A stretch of 64,000 bases of DNA from Acidobacteria bacterium UBA7540 (GCA_002478145.1 DLMI01000141.1:26117-90116); one strand, 5' to 3'. Shown: positions 24,696 through 34,174, counted from the first letter of the stretch. Notes: generated by a model not told the origin, from the sequence alone. Program-made: numbers and translations.

Positions 24696-26057
24696 CTAAT
24701 TTCTCGGGTAGTCGTCCGCCCGCGCCGGAGGGGAGCTGCCCGATTCCGGCGTGGTGAAGTACTGCTTGGGGGCCTTCTCCCACTCGACCATGCTCAGACC
24801 CGAGGGATCGTACAGGATTCGCCCGGCCCGAATGGTCATGCGGGCAACTACCTTTACCCTTCCATCCATCCTGGCATATCCGTCGTCGATGAAACCGAAG
24901 TGACCGTGGAGTACTTCGAGTACAGCGACATCCGCTTCGTGTCCGACTGACAAGGTTCCTAGATCCGGGCGGCGGATTTCACTCGCCGGGTTGACCGTGG
25001 ACCTTCGAATGGTGTCCTCCAGCGGCACGCCCATAGCGAGGAACTTCGACATCACTTCGGTCATACTAAGAACAGTGAAATCTCCCAGGTGCAGGTCCGT
25101 CGATATGGAATCCGGAATGAATCCTTGCTTTACTGCGGGCACGGCGTTCCGGAACCAGAAACTGCCCGCCCCATGCCCTACGTCAAAGACCACTCCGCGC
25201 CGCCGCGCCTCTCCTAGGATAGGATTAAGCTTGCCGTCGGCAAGCAGGATGGGAAATTGCTGCGCAAACACGTGCGTGTGAATATCACCCGGCCGCATCT
25301 TCTTCAAGATGAGGTCGGCGTAGGTCCGCTCCGGGCGGGGCCAGAAATCGAACATTACCGGCACATTGGCTAACCTGCCACATTCTTCGGCCTGATCCAC
25401 GGCGGCCCAGGGTGTATGCACCGCGTCCCAGGGTTTCTCTGTCCAGTAGTGCGCCGTCTTCACTCCGACAATGACATCCTGGAATTTCTTGATAGTCTGG
25501 GCACAGAGTTGGGGATCCATCTGCTCGATGGTTTGCTCGAGGCCGCCGTTCATACCATTAGCGACGATATTAAGGAAAGCCAGCACCCGCACTTTGGCGT
25601 GGTCGATGACTTCCTCCTTTTCTTGCAGGAAGGTATCGGCCCCGGCGGTTCCCGCGTCCACAACCGTGGTCACTCCTGCCGTAAGCGCCACGTCCGCCGG
25701 GATACCCAAGGGGGCGGTGCGTGAGCGTGCTTCCGGCGCAAACCAGTTAAGGGGAGCTCCCCCGTGGCCCACATGAAAGTGAATATCGATAAGGCCGGGA
25801 GTTACGTACAGGCCGGATACATCGACCACTTTCTCCGCCTCGCTTGCCGGAATGCTCTCGGCCACTGCCGCTATCTTCCCCCCTGAAATCGCCACATCGG
25901 CGATTTTATCGACGTCGTTGGCGGGGTCAATTACATGGCCGCCTTTCAAGAGAAGGTCATAATGCGACGCCTGTGCCGCGGCGGGAAGTTGCGACCCGAG
26001 CGCAATTGTGAATGCCCAGCTAAGGGCGAAGAATCCCGCTTTCCCCCACGTCCACAT
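24696..26057 (-). CDS. Secreted amidohydrolase/deacetylase-family metallohydrolase
   Basis: 453 residues. A signal peptide (MWTWGKAGFF..., cleavage near PAAAQA) precedes a dihydroorotase-like barrel. Metal ligands are the pair His93/His95 in DIHFHVGHGG, a likely carboxylated Lys in VGVKTAHYW, His in THVFAQQFP and DVGHGAG, and Asp in DLHLGD. The family (COG3964) includes proteins that sit beside SelA-like PLP enzymes in other bacteria and hydrolyse amide or N-acyl bonds. GGGGGG lies six bases before the ATG. It is the first gene of the amidohydrolase-RidA-SelA-like transcript. The substrate is unknown, perhaps an N-acyl amino acid or amino sugar. Confidence 0.87.
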   Translation of the reverse strand: MWTWGKAGFFALSWAFTIALGSQLPAAAQASHYDLLLKGGHVIDPANDVDKIADVAISGGKIAAVAESIPASEAEKVVDVSGLYVTPGLIDIHFHVGHGGAPLNWFAPEARSRTAPLGIPADVALTAGVTTVVDAGTAGADTFLQEKEEVIDHAKVRVLAFLNIVANGMNGGLEQTIEQMDPQLCAQTIKKFQDVIVGVKTAHYWTEKPWDAVHTPWAAVDQAEECGRLANVPVMFDFWPRPERTYADLILKKMRPGDIHTHVFAQQFPILLADGKLNPILGEARRRGVVFDVGHGAGSFWFRNAVPAVKQGFIPDSISTDLHLGDFTVLSMTEVMSKFLAMGVPLEDTIRRSTVNPASEIRRPDLGTLSVGHEADVAVLEVLHGHFGFIDDGYARMDGRVKVVARMTIRAGRILYDPSGLSMVEWEKAPKQYFTTPESGSSPPARADDYPRN

Positions 26058-26251
26058 TATGCGCCCCCCTTTTTTCGGAAGAATCCGTTTCGCAGTCTTA
26101 AGGCCAACCTCGAAGAGATTGCTCGGAACGGATGGGTGTGCTTGGTGGAGCCCCGGAATGGATTCACTGAGCGTGAAAAGCCGATCCCGTCATATCCGGC
26201 CCCTAGCTTATCCCTCACCACGTGCTATTTCAAGCCCGTGGTCGCGAGTAA

Positions 26252-26431
26252 AGCGTTCGTCGTACGCCATTCAGTCAAAATGGTGGGACGGTGCGGCATG
26301 TGACGCTGCCCTACGAGGCCCATGGCTACGTGGGGCTGGAATCGGTGGAGCACACGCTGTGGGAGATGCTCACCTGGTACGACTGTTGGGTGAAAAATGC
26401 CCCCGCATCCGCCAGCGTAACGGCGAAATAA
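26252..26431 (+). pseudogene. Remnant of an S9 prolyl-oligopeptidase C-terminus
   Basis: A short plus-strand frame reads QNGGTVRHVTLPYEAHGY, then SVEHTLWEMLTWYDCWVKNAP, and stops at 26429. This matches the last 50 residues of exported S9 peptidases, including the catalytic His in EAHGY. No N-terminal part is present; the frame is closed by a stop just upstream at 26249. It is a gene fossil, probably left by a deletion. The rest of 26058-26599 has no gene, only half of a hairpin repeat at about 26509-26548. Confidence 0.7.
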
Positions 26432-26599
26432 GAATCACAGCGCGGCATAGCCGCAACCAAAACCAGATTCTTCGCTACGCTGCGCTCCGCTTCCGCCGCG
26501 GCGGGACATGTCATCCTGATCCCGCCTTACGGGAGAAGGATCTGCTTTTCTTCGCGCCTCGCGATGAAGTTGGCGCCTACTGGCGGTCCCTTTCAACTC

Positions 26600-26848
26600 C
26601 TAAGCTTGGGGCCGGAGCTTCAGGCGGCTCTTGCTCGCTTCCAGGAAAGCCCGCAGGTCCTCTGCGGCATCGAGCAGCCTGATCCACTGTTCGTAATAGA
26701 GGGTCACCGGAAAGCGCCCCAATCCGTAGACGCTCACGCCCCCCTTGTCGCCGACCTTGAACTCCAGCTTCCCACTTTGTTTCGATCCCAGTTGCTTCTC
26801 AAGCTGGGCAATCCGGGCCATCAAATCTTCTTTGGTTGCCTCTGACAT
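26600..26848 (-). CDS. Conserved small cytosolic protein of unknown function
   Basis: 82 residues. The N-terminal third is a short coiled coil (MARIAQLEKQLGSK), and the rest reads LEFKVGDKGGVSVYGLGRFPVTLYYEQWIRLLDAAEDLRAFLEA, a conserved-looking module seen in many soil bacteria without known role. Two ATGs compete: the one at 26857 touches the AGGAGG site, and the one at 26848 lies nine bases after it, so I use 26848. It has no obvious partner gene. Confidence 0.7.
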   Translation of the reverse strand: MSEATKEDLMARIAQLEKQLGSKQSGKLEFKVGDKGGVSVYGLGRFPVTLYYEQWIRLLDAAEDLRAFLEASKSRLKLRPQA

Positions 26849-27056
26849 CGGACGCATCCTCCTGCCGTAGACCGATTGTCGCGCTACTCTTGTTCAGTCC
26901 CCGGCTCCGTTCCCGACAACGCGGGTCGATGCGTAGCACAAACGCGTTGCCAGTTTCGCGAACCCGCTATGATAACCGATTTTGCCCTAACGAAACAGCC
27001 GGGCCAAATCCTCACTCTCGTGTCGCACACCACGGTAGGGCTTTTACGGCAATGGT

Positions 27057-27169
27057 AGTGCCCTAGTATGGGACGTAGGGCCGGGTCCCGCCTTGCGGGA
27101 CCGGCCCAGGCCGCCCCGTCCCGCCATGGCGGGAGAGGAGGCGGCCCTACGTTCGAATTGGGGCACCAC
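27057..27169. repeat. Inverted element with GTAGGGCCGG core
   Basis: The ends (AGTGCCCTAG...GACGTAGGGCCGG and GGCCCTACGTTCGAATTGGGGCACCAC) are imperfect inverses. Inside are two GC-rich hairpins (GGTCCCGCCTTGCGGGACC and GTCCCGCCATGGCGGGA). Similar pieces recur at 36300-36350 and 60672-60700. No gene is visible in 26849-27315. Confidence 0.65.
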
Positions 27170-27315
27170 CAGGGTCGCGTCAAAGTCCCCGAAAGGTAAC
27201 ATCCCAAAGCGGCTCTGCCGCGACCCTGGGGACACCACCACGGCGATTGATTTCGGGTTTCCAAAATGGTAAATTATTACAAGGGAATCGCCCGCCGGCA
27301 AGGGGGGACGGAACC

Positions 27316-28275
27316 ATGAAGTGTCCAATCGCAAGAGTTTTGACCATGGCCCTGGTTTTGGGTCTGGGGAGTGGCATAGCCCCGGCACAGAATTCGACGA
27401 GTTCAGTGCCGCTTGGTGATCTTGCACGCCAACTCAAAGCACAGCGCGCAAAGTCCGGAGAAAAGTCCAAGGTCTTCACCAACGACGACCTCGCCACCCT
27501 GTCGCCGTCCACAACCGCCAAGGAGACAAGCGGGAATGAAGCCGGGAAGGAATCCGCGAAAGCGCCCCCGGCTGAAACGGAGGAGCAAACGCACGGGGAA
27601 AAGTATTACCGCGAGCGCATGAGCAAACTACAAGATCGGTTGCAAATCGACCAGCGAGAACTCAGTGTGCTCGAGCAAAAACTGGGCCAAAATCAGATGC
27701 AATACTATCCCGATCCTAACAAGGGCCTGCTCCAGGAAAGCGGTCCCGCCGCTCTGTCGGATATTCACAAACTGCAAGACCAGATCGACAAGAAAAAGGC
27801 AGAGATTGCCGCAGATCAGGAGGCTATCGATGACCTCCGAGAGCAACTGCGGCGCGAAGGCGGTGACGCGGGGTGGCTTCGTGCGGAGGCCTCGGCGGGA
27901 CAAACCAGGGAGGCACAGGAGAGGGGCCAAGCCGCTAATGAACCGGAGAAGCCGGAAAACAAGAAAGGCACTAAGCAATACTGGCAAAGCAGGTTCAAAT
28001 CTGCGCGCGCCCGACTAGCCGACGCCGAAGAACGGCAACAGCTCGCAGAAGACGAATTAAACCTCCTCCAGATTCAGGATGTACGCGAGCTGAATCCCAA
28101 TGTAAAGGCTGAAATTGCCGCCAAGATCAAGGCCAAAGAGGATGAGGTGTCAGGGACGCGAGCGGCGACTGAGGAGGCCCGGAAAACTCTTGAGAACCTG
28201 GAGAACGAATTCAAGGCGAGCGGCGCGCCGGATGAATGGAGTGAAACAGAAGCAGTGACAGAGACCTCCAAGTGA
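27316..28275 (+). CDS. Exported coiled-coil protein of unknown function
   Basis: 319 residues from the ATG at 27316 (GGGGGG eight bases upstream). A signal peptide (MKCPIARVLTMALVLGLGSGIAPAQ) is followed by a low-complexity Lys/Glu/Thr linker and two long coiled-coil blocks (about residues 95-180 and 225-305). An AWLRAEA-like hinge and a KGTKQYWQSRFKSARARLADAEERQ stretch lie between. Such periplasmic coiled coils often brace envelope complexes. No enzymatic motif is present. The frame extends upstream to 27247, but that part has no signal-peptide character. Confidence 0.75.
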   Translation: MKCPIARVLTMALVLGLGSGIAPAQNSTSSVPLGDLARQLKAQRAKSGEKSKVFTNDDLATLSPSTTAKETSGNEAGKESAKAPPAETEEQTHGEKYYRERMSKLQDRLQIDQRELSVLEQKLGQNQMQYYPDPNKGLLQESGPAALSDIHKLQDQIDKKKAEIAADQEAIDDLREQLRREGGDAGWLRAEASAGQTREAQERGQAANEPEKPENKKGTKQYWQSRFKSARARLADAEERQQLAEDELNLLQIQDVRELNPNVKAEIAAKIKAKEDEVSGTRAATEEARKTLENLENEFKASGAPDEWSETEAVTETSK

Positions 28276-28489
28276 GTTCTCCGGTTGTCAGCCATCAGCG
28301 GTCAGCTATCAGCTCCAGCCTTTATGCGGCTCAAATCCCACCCTCCTCACTGCCAACTTCCTTCTGCTTTTGGAGAGCCGCCCCGACAGGCCGGGGCGCT
28401 ACGCCTACTGCCCAGCTTCGGTCTCCCGACTTCTGACTCCTGACTCCCTCGCGGCAAACAACATGCCAGGAGCTTGCCTCAGCAGCCGG

Positions 28490-29242
28490 TCAAGCCTTTT
28501 CCGCCAGATGGAGTGCCGCAACCCCGCCCGTAAAATTAGCGTAACGGACGTTTTGAAAACCCTCCGCGCACAGTAATTCTGATAACGCCTGCTGGTTGGG
28601 GAACTTTGACACCGAATCGTGAAGGTACTGGTATGGCCCCCGAACGCCGGAGATCCAGGTCCCAATCTTCGGCAGCATATGGCGGAAATAGAACCGAAAG
28701 AAGAGTCCAAAAACGGGCCAACGAACCTCTGAAAACTCGAGAATGGCAAGGATGCCCTGGGGCTTGAGAACCCGCCGTATCTCCCTGAGGCCTCTCCCGT
28801 AGCTGGCCAGGTTCCGAAAACCGAAAGCCATGGTTGCAACATCCAGAAATTCGTCAGGAAATGGCAAAGCTAGAGTATCCGCCTCGAGGAACAGCGTTGA
28901 GTGACGGCGGGCCTTCGTCTTGGCGAGCAGGAGCATGGGGTGGCAGAAATCCGTCCCGAACACTCTGCCGGCCGAATACAGTTCCAGCTCGAAGGCAAGG
29001 TCACCCGTGCCGCAACAAAGGTCCGCCACCTTGGAATCCGGACGCTCCAGGACGCGGCGCAAAGCCTTCGCAGTGGCCTTCCGCCAGGCGATGTCCCGAC
29101 CCGCAGAAAGGAAATGGTTCAGGAAATCATAACGCGGCGCGACCGCCGAAAACATCTTCCGGACCACGCGGGGGGTGGGGTCAATGGCGTCCGGAGAACC
29201 CGGTGGGCTTTCCCCGAGAGGAGCGTTTGCAGCATCACTCAT
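28490..29242 (-). CDS. ubiE: Demethylmenaquinone/ubiquinone C-methyltransferase
   Basis: 250 residues of the SAM-dependent UbiE/MenG type. Motif I reads VADLCCGTGDLAFEL. The family signatures YDFLNHFLSAGRDIAWRK and FGFRNLASYGRGLREIRRVLKPQG are intact, as is the C-terminal FTGGVAALHLAEK. It methylates the quinone ring in the last steps of menaquinone (or ubiquinone) synthesis. It overlaps the end of aroB by eight bases (ATGAGTGA), so translation is coupled. The pairing with a chorismate-pathway gene fits a menaquinone user. Confidence 0.93.
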   Translation of the reverse strand: MSDAANAPLGESPPGSPDAIDPTPRVVRKMFSAVAPRYDFLNHFLSAGRDIAWRKATAKALRRVLERPDSKVADLCCGTGDLAFELELYSAGRVFGTDFCHPMLLLAKTKARRHSTLFLEADTLALPFPDEFLDVATMAFGFRNLASYGRGLREIRRVLKPQGILAILEFSEVRWPVFGLFFRFYFRHMLPKIGTWISGVRGPYQYLHDSVSKFPNQQALSELLCAEGFQNVRYANFTGGVAALHLAEKA

Positions 29243-30323
29243 GCCAGCCGCCCCGCTGCACGTCCCGGAAAGCGGCTTCGACGAGGTTCATAGGGACTTG
29301 ATCTGAAATCCGGACTTTGCCGATCCGTTCCGGAATAACCCAGTGAATTCGGCCTCGGACAGCCTTCTTATCCTGCGGCAAAAGCTCTAAGATTCGGTGC
29401 ACTCGAAGGCCATGTAGGGTGGGCAGGGGGCTGACCTGCCGCACTAAGCGCGCAATTCGCTCGCCCTCCGCAGGCTCGAGCACTCCCAACAACTCTGCCA
29501 GGCGTGAGACTATGAGAATTCCCCAACCCACCGCCTCCCCATGCAAAAAACGCCTGTAGCCGCTCGCTTCCTCAAGCGCATGGCCGAAGGTGTGGCCCAG
29601 GTTAAGAACACGCCGCAGACCGGCTTCGCGCTCATCGCGGCTCACGACCTCCACTTTGACTTTAGCCGCACGCGCCAGGATTTCCTCCAAATCCCTGGCC
29701 TGCTTCGGAAGAAACCTCGACGCCTTCGCTTCCAACTCTTTGAATAAGCCCGGCCCCGAAAGGATGGCGTGTTTTGCAACTTCAAAGAAGCCGGACCGGA
29801 ACGATCGCTCGTCAAGCGAAGCAAGAACCATAGGCTCCGCGAGCACCATGCGCGGGGGGTAAAACGTCCCGAGTAGATTCTTCATGGCACGCACGTTGAC
29901 CGCCGTTTTCCCGCCGATGGAGCTGTCCACCTGGGCCAGGACCGTGGTGGGCACCTGCAGGCAGTCAATGCCGCGCATGTAAGTGGAGGCGACAAACCCA
30001 CCCAGGTCGCCAACCACGCCCCCACCAAACGCCACAAGTAGTGAGCGCCGGTCTGCCCCTTTTTCCAGCAACTCAGCCCCAACCTCCTCCACCATCTTGA
30101 CGCTTTTCGAATTCTCGCCGGGCGGGACGAACAAGGGCTGGGCGCTTTTCACCCCGCCTTCGCGGAGAAGCTTCTCCCCCCAACGCTCCCACAAATGTCT
30201 TTCGGTGAGGATGAAAATCGATGAGTAGCGATCTTGTGGGAAGTCGGCGAGGGCCCGCCAAGCCCCGCAACCCACGTTGACGCTGTACTTGAAACCTTTA
30301 GACCTCACCCAGAAACGTTGCAT
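29235..30323 (-). CDS. aroB: 3-dehydroquinate synthase
   Basis: 362 residues; converts DAHP to 3-dehydroquinate, step two of the shikimate pathway, using NAD and a metal. Recognisable blocks: FVPPGENSKSVKMVEEV, AFGGGVVGDLGGFVASTYMRG, QVPTTVLAQVDSSIGGKTAVN and NLGHTFGHALEE with the zinc-binding His residues. Normal length. It is the first gene of the aroB-ubiE pair. The ribosome site is not obvious before the ATG at 30323. Confidence 0.95.
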   Translation of the reverse strand: MQRFWVRSKGFKYSVNVGCGAWRALADFPQDRYSSIFILTERHLWERWGEKLLREGGVKSAQPLFVPPGENSKSVKMVEEVGAELLEKGADRRSLLVAFGGGVVGDLGGFVASTYMRGIDCLQVPTTVLAQVDSSIGGKTAVNVRAMKNLLGTFYPPRMVLAEPMVLASLDERSFRSGFFEVAKHAILSGPGLFKELEAKASRFLPKQARDLEEILARAAKVKVEVVSRDEREAGLRRVLNLGHTFGHALEEASGYRRFLHGEAVGWGILIVSRLAELLGVLEPAEGERIARLVRQVSPLPTLHGLRVHRILELLPQDKKAVRGRIHWVIPERIGKVRISDQVPMNLVEAAFRDVQRGGWHE

Positions 30324-30502
30324 ATGTAATCCGTCACCATAGTCAGCCGTCAGCTTTCAGCGGTCAGCTATCAGCTTCCCATTCTACTTGCAAGTCTTGG
30401 GGTTTGGAACCTACCCCCACCTACTACGTACCACCTACCACCTGCCTTCTTCTCGTTGAACCTGTTGCAGGCGCGTGATGCCAAGGCTATCATTGAAGTG
30501 CC

Positions 30503-32116
30503 ATGTCAGGAAAGAGAGAGCTGCAGGTTGATTTCCTTATCCTCGGCGGAGGAATTGCCGGCACGCGGGCCGCCCTTGAACTCGCCCGAGCCGGTCAGGT
30601 TTTGGTTCTGACCAAAGACGAACTGTACGAATCCAGTACGGAATACGCCCAGGGAGGAATCGCCGCGGCCCTGGGTGAGGACGATGAAGTAAGACTGCAC
30701 CTCCATGATACCTTACGTGCCGGCGACGGGTTGTGCCGGGAAAAAGCCGTGCAAATCCTGGTGAGCGAAGGGCCACAGCAGATTGAGCAGTTAATCGCCT
30801 GGGGGATGCGCTTCGACCGCGACGGAAACAAGCTGGCCTTCACGCGCGAGGGGGCGCACAGCCGTTCGCGCGTCCTGCACGCGCATGGCGATTCCACCGG
30901 CAGCGAAATCCTGCGGGCCTTGATGGCGAAGGCAAAGTCCCGCCGTGCCATCCAGTTCCTGCCTCGCGCCTTTGCGGTCGACCTATTGGTGGACGTGAAT
31001 CGGGTTGGCGGAGTGACCTTTCTCGATGAAAAGACATCCTCGCTCAAGACACTGTACGCCAAAGCGGTGCTGCTGGCGACGGGCGGGCTCGGGCAGGTTT
31101 ACAGGGAAACTACAAATCCTCCGATCGCCACGGGTGACGGCGTGGCCATGGCGCACCGCGCGGGCGCGCTGAGCAGCGACATGGAGTTTGTGCAGTTCCA
31201 TCCCACGGCCTTGTACGTCAAGGAAGCCCCACGTTTCCTTCTCTCCGAGGCCTTGCGCGGCGAAGGCGCTTATCTTCGCAACATTCTCCTGGAACGGTTC
31301 ATGCCCCGCTATCACGAGGCGGCGGAATTGGCGCCACGCGACATCGTTTCGCGCGCCATTATCATGGAGATGCAAAGGACCAAGAGCGAATGCGTTTACT
31401 TGGACCTCACGGAACTTGAACCCAAGCATGTTATGCAACGCTTTCCAAGAATCTACTCGACTTGCCTGCACTACAACATCGACATCACCGCCGACCTCGT
31501 CCCCATTCGCCCAGCCGCTCACTACGCTATGGGAGGTGTCGCAACGGACTTGCACGGCGCCACTTCCTTGAAGGGCTTGTACGCAGCCGGTGAGGTCGCG
31601 ACCACAGGCGTCCACGGCGCCAACCGTCTGGCCAGCAATTCCCTTCTGGAAGGCTTGGTGTTTGGCGCCAGGGCGGCCTCCGCCATGATCGACCAAAGGC
31701 GAGAATTCAAGCCACCCCTGCCGCGCAAGGCTCCAAACCCCATAGCAGCCCGCGCTACCCCCGGGCCGGACTTGAATACGCAGGACGCTGAGCCGGCGCG
31801 CCTGTCGCCGCAAGAAACCGTGAACGAGGTCCGGTGCATTTTGTGGAATAAGGTGGGTATTATCCGCACCGGCAAGGACCTTTGCAACGCCATCAAGCGG
31901 CTCGATTCGGTTGTGCTGGCGGGTCCGCCTGCACCATCCCGTCAGTTTTACGAAGCCCGCAATATTCTACAGGTCGGCAGGATAATCACTCGATGTGCCC
32001 TGGCGCGGGAGGAGAGCCGCGGCGCCCACTACCGGTCAGATTTCCCCTTGAAGGACGAAGCCACACCAGCGAAGCACTCGTTTGCAGCAAGACACGCACC
32101 CGTCTTCTTCGCCTAG
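30503..32116 (+). CDS. nadB: L-aspartate oxidase
   Basis: 537 residues. NadB oxidises aspartate to iminoaspartate, the first step of de novo NAD synthesis. FAD binding is seen at LILGGGIAGTRAALELA, followed by ESSTEYAQGGIAAAL. The substrate loop HSRSRVLHAHGDSTG and the late PAAHYAMGGVATD and TGVHGANRLASNSLLEG blocks are all intact. The C-terminal helical domain of the succinate dehydrogenase type is present. nadA and nadC are not adjacent. The ATG is preceded only by a weak TGAAG. Confidence 0.95.
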   Translation: MSGKRELQVDFLILGGGIAGTRAALELARAGQVLVLTKDELYESSTEYAQGGIAAALGEDDEVRLHLHDTLRAGDGLCREKAVQILVSEGPQQIEQLIAWGMRFDRDGNKLAFTREGAHSRSRVLHAHGDSTGSEILRALMAKAKSRRAIQFLPRAFAVDLLVDVNRVGGVTFLDEKTSSLKTLYAKAVLLATGGLGQVYRETTNPPIATGDGVAMAHRAGALSSDMEFVQFHPTALYVKEAPRFLLSEALRGEGAYLRNILLERFMPRYHEAAELAPRDIVSRAIIMEMQRTKSECVYLDLTELEPKHVMQRFPRIYSTCLHYNIDITADLVPIRPAAHYAMGGVATDLHGATSLKGLYAAGEVATTGVHGANRLASNSLLEGLVFGARAASAMIDQRREFKPPLPRKAPNPIAARATPGPDLNTQDAEPARLSPQETVNEVRCILWNKVGIIRTGKDLCNAIKRLDSVVLAGPPAPSRQFYEARNILQVGRIITRCALAREESRGAHYRSDFPLKDEATPAKHSFAARHAPVFFA

Positions 32117-32121
32117 GAAAG

Positions 32122-32418
32122 CCAGGTTCCAGGTGTCAGGGTGCCTGGCAAACTACTTCGGTCAGTTGTCAGTTGACCCGAGTTCGCACTGCGGCGATGC
32201 TTCGCTGCGCTCTCCTGAAAATCAGCCCCCCGGACACTCATTTTCTCGCGTGGGCCGCCGGCCCGTGGATATTCCGTCCTGCCGGTCAACCCGCGAAAGC
32301 GGGAATCCAGCCAAAGGCCGGTCCGGGGCCGCACAGTTTTGTGCCGTCTTGTCAGCTGCCTGCGCGTCGAGGGGCGCTTACCAGAACCTACACCCTGACA
32401 CCCGACACCTGGAACCTG
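32122..32418. repeat. Inverted repeat with GGTTCCAGGTGTCAGGGTG ends
   Basis: CCAGGTTCCAGGTGTCAGGG at the left and CCCTGACACCCGACACCTGG at the right are inverses with a small insertion. The 300 bases between nadB and the convergent peptidase contain no convincing gene. Confidence 0.65.
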
Positions 32419-32439
32419 CTCTCCCGCCCGTCGCGGGAG

Positions 32440-33369
32440 CTAATGCTTATGAGGGGATTTCTCCAGCTCGATGAGCGTGGCCGTCACTACGCGGCCCACT
32501 ATGGTCAGGCTCTGAGGACTGCAATGATCGAGCGTGTCCCGGGCCGAATGCCAGTAGCTGTTATTGGGTCCGTAATCAAAATCGATCAAATCCACTGCCG
32601 AGACGCCCGCATTAATGAATGGCATGTGGTCATCGTCGATAGCATTCTGGCTGTTCACAAAATACCTGCCGTAGCCCAGGCGCTGGGCAACGTTGAAGAC
32701 CAAGTCACTCAACCAGGGCGTGGAGCTGCTTTCGCGGGGTATGCGGAGCTGCGCATCACCAATCATGTCAACCAGGATAAGAGCCTGAATGCGGCTGAGT
32801 TCACCGCTCGCGGAAAGCTTCTCGACCAGGTGCCGGCTTCCGTAAAGGCTGTCTGTAGCGGACCAATGCCGCACGGCTTCTTCCCCGTCAAAGAAGACCA
32901 GCCAGTAATCCAGCGCATTGCGTCTTGTCCCCAGGACTCGAGCAAGTTCAACCAGGAGAGCAGCGCTGGAGCCGCCGTCATTGGCGCCCAGGAAACGGAA
33001 TTCGTCGAAACGTTTTGTATCGTAATGACCGGCCACGATCACCGTCTCGCGACCCGAACCGCGAAACTTGGCGATCAGGTTGTTCATGGGGATCGGCCCG
33101 ATGGGGGTATTCGCCACAAAAGGATCTTCTTCCACCTGTGCCCCCGTGCCTCGAAGTTCTTGAATTAACCATTGGCGGGTTTGGGTCAAAGCCGGGGAGC
33201 CCGAAGGTCGGGGGCCGAAACCCACAAGGTGCTTGAGATCCTCAAAGGCACGCGCCCCACTGAAGCTCGGTGGCTCGGCTCCAGGCGAGAGTGAAGCAAG
33301 CGCGAGGCACACCCACCCTACCATCAAGGCCAGGGGACGCCGCCGCTTCGCACGTTTACGTCTGAGCAC
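32440..33369 (-). CDS. Exported M28 protein, glutaminyl-peptide cyclotransferase-like
   Basis: 309 residues from a GTG at 33369 that overlaps the tatC stop by 14 bases (GGAAG seven bases upstream). This start gives a classic signal peptide (VLRRKRAKRRRPLALMVGWVCL...). The zinc fold shows AGHYDT, the bridging Asp in LGANDGGSS, FFDGEEAVRHWSATDSLYGSRH, VDMIGD, and a late His in HSARDTLDH. The Trp-containing DGEEA..WS..DSLYGSRHL segment is that of animal-type glutaminyl cyclases, which make N-terminal pyroglutamate. An aminopeptidase role is the alternative. The frame continues upstream only as tatC antiframe. Confidence 0.8.
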   Translation of the reverse strand: MLRRKRAKRRRPLALMVGWVCLALASLSPGAEPPSFSGARAFEDLKHLVGFGPRPSGSPALTQTRQWLIQELRGTGAQVEEDPFVANTPIGPIPMNNLIAKFRGSGRETVIVAGHYDTKRFDEFRFLGANDGGSSAALLVELARVLGTRRNALDYWLVFFDGEEAVRHWSATDSLYGSRHLVEKLSASGELSRIQALILVDMIGDAQLRIPRESSSTPWLSDLVFNVAQRLGYGRYFVNSQNAIDDDHMPFINAGVSAVDLIDFDYGPNNSYWHSARDTLDHCSPQSLTIVGRVVTATLIELEKSPHKH

Positions 33370-34174
33370 GCTTTTGCTTCCACTTCTTGCGCAGATAGAC
33401 AAGCCAGGAGAGCCCGATGCTGAGGATGTAGAGCCCCACCATGGGAATCCAGAGCATGAACAGGGTGGCCAAGTCCGGGGTAGGAGCAATGACCGCGGCA
33501 GCTACCGCCGTCACCAGCACCGCGTATCGCATTTGCCGAAGCAGGAATTTGGGCGTCACGATCCCGAACAGAGACAGGACCAGAATAATAACCGGTAGCT
33601 CAAAGACCAGTCCCACGCCGACGATGATGGTCATCGCAATACTGAAATACTCGTTGATAGTCACCATCGGTTGGAATCTGTGGCCGAACTCCAGCAAGAA
33701 TCGCAAAGCCGGGGGGAAAGCCAGCTTGTAAGCAAAGAGCCCGCCCGAAATAAACAGGCCACTCGTCAGGAGCACAAACGGCCATATGTAGCGCTTTTCA
33801 TGGCGGTAAAGCCCCGGGGAAATGAAAAGCCAAAGCTGGTAGAGAATGTAAGGCGACGCCATAAAAATCCCAGCCATGGCGGCAAGCTTGATGTAGAGAT
33901 TAAATGGGTCAATGGGATTCGTAAAAACCAACTTGTCCGACATGTGAAGGGCACGAAGGGTGTCAGTGAGGGGTTTGGCCAGGTAACCATAAATGTTATC
34001 AGCAAAGTAAAAGGAAATGCCGAATCCGATAATAATCGAAAGGACGGACCGGAGCAGCCGCTGGCGAAGCTCCTCGAGATGCTCGAGGAACGACATTTGC
34101 TTGCCAGTCAGTTCTTCATCCTCAGGATCATTGCCCGGGTTCTTTGGGGGTGGGTTCTGGATCGTTGTGGCCAT
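33356..34174 (-). CDS. tatC: Sec-independent translocase TatC
   Basis: 272 residues with six membrane helices, the docking subunit for twin-arginine signal peptides. Family marks: MSFLEHLEELRQRLLRS at the N-terminus with the conserved Glu, the P-rich SPYILYQLWLFISPGLYRHEKRY, and FAYKLAFPPALRFLLEF with a later FELPVIIL. It overlaps the tatA frame by 47 bases, indicating a tatAC operon that continues into the M28 gene. At least one Tat substrate (the SelA-like protein at 22741) is encoded here. Confidence 0.95.
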   Translation of the reverse strand: MATTIQNPPPKNPGNDPEDEELTGKQMSFLEHLEELRQRLLRSVLSIIIGFGISFYFADNIYGYLAKPLTDTLRALHMSDKLVFTNPIDPFNLYIKLAAMAGIFMASPYILYQLWLFISPGLYRHEKRYIWPFVLLTSGLFISGGLFAYKLAFPPALRFLLEFGHRFQPMVTINEYFSIAMTIIVGVGLVFELPVIILVLSLFGIVTPKFLLRQMRYAVLVTAVAAAVIAPTPDLATLFMLWIPMVGLYILSIGLSWLVYLRKKWKQKRAQT

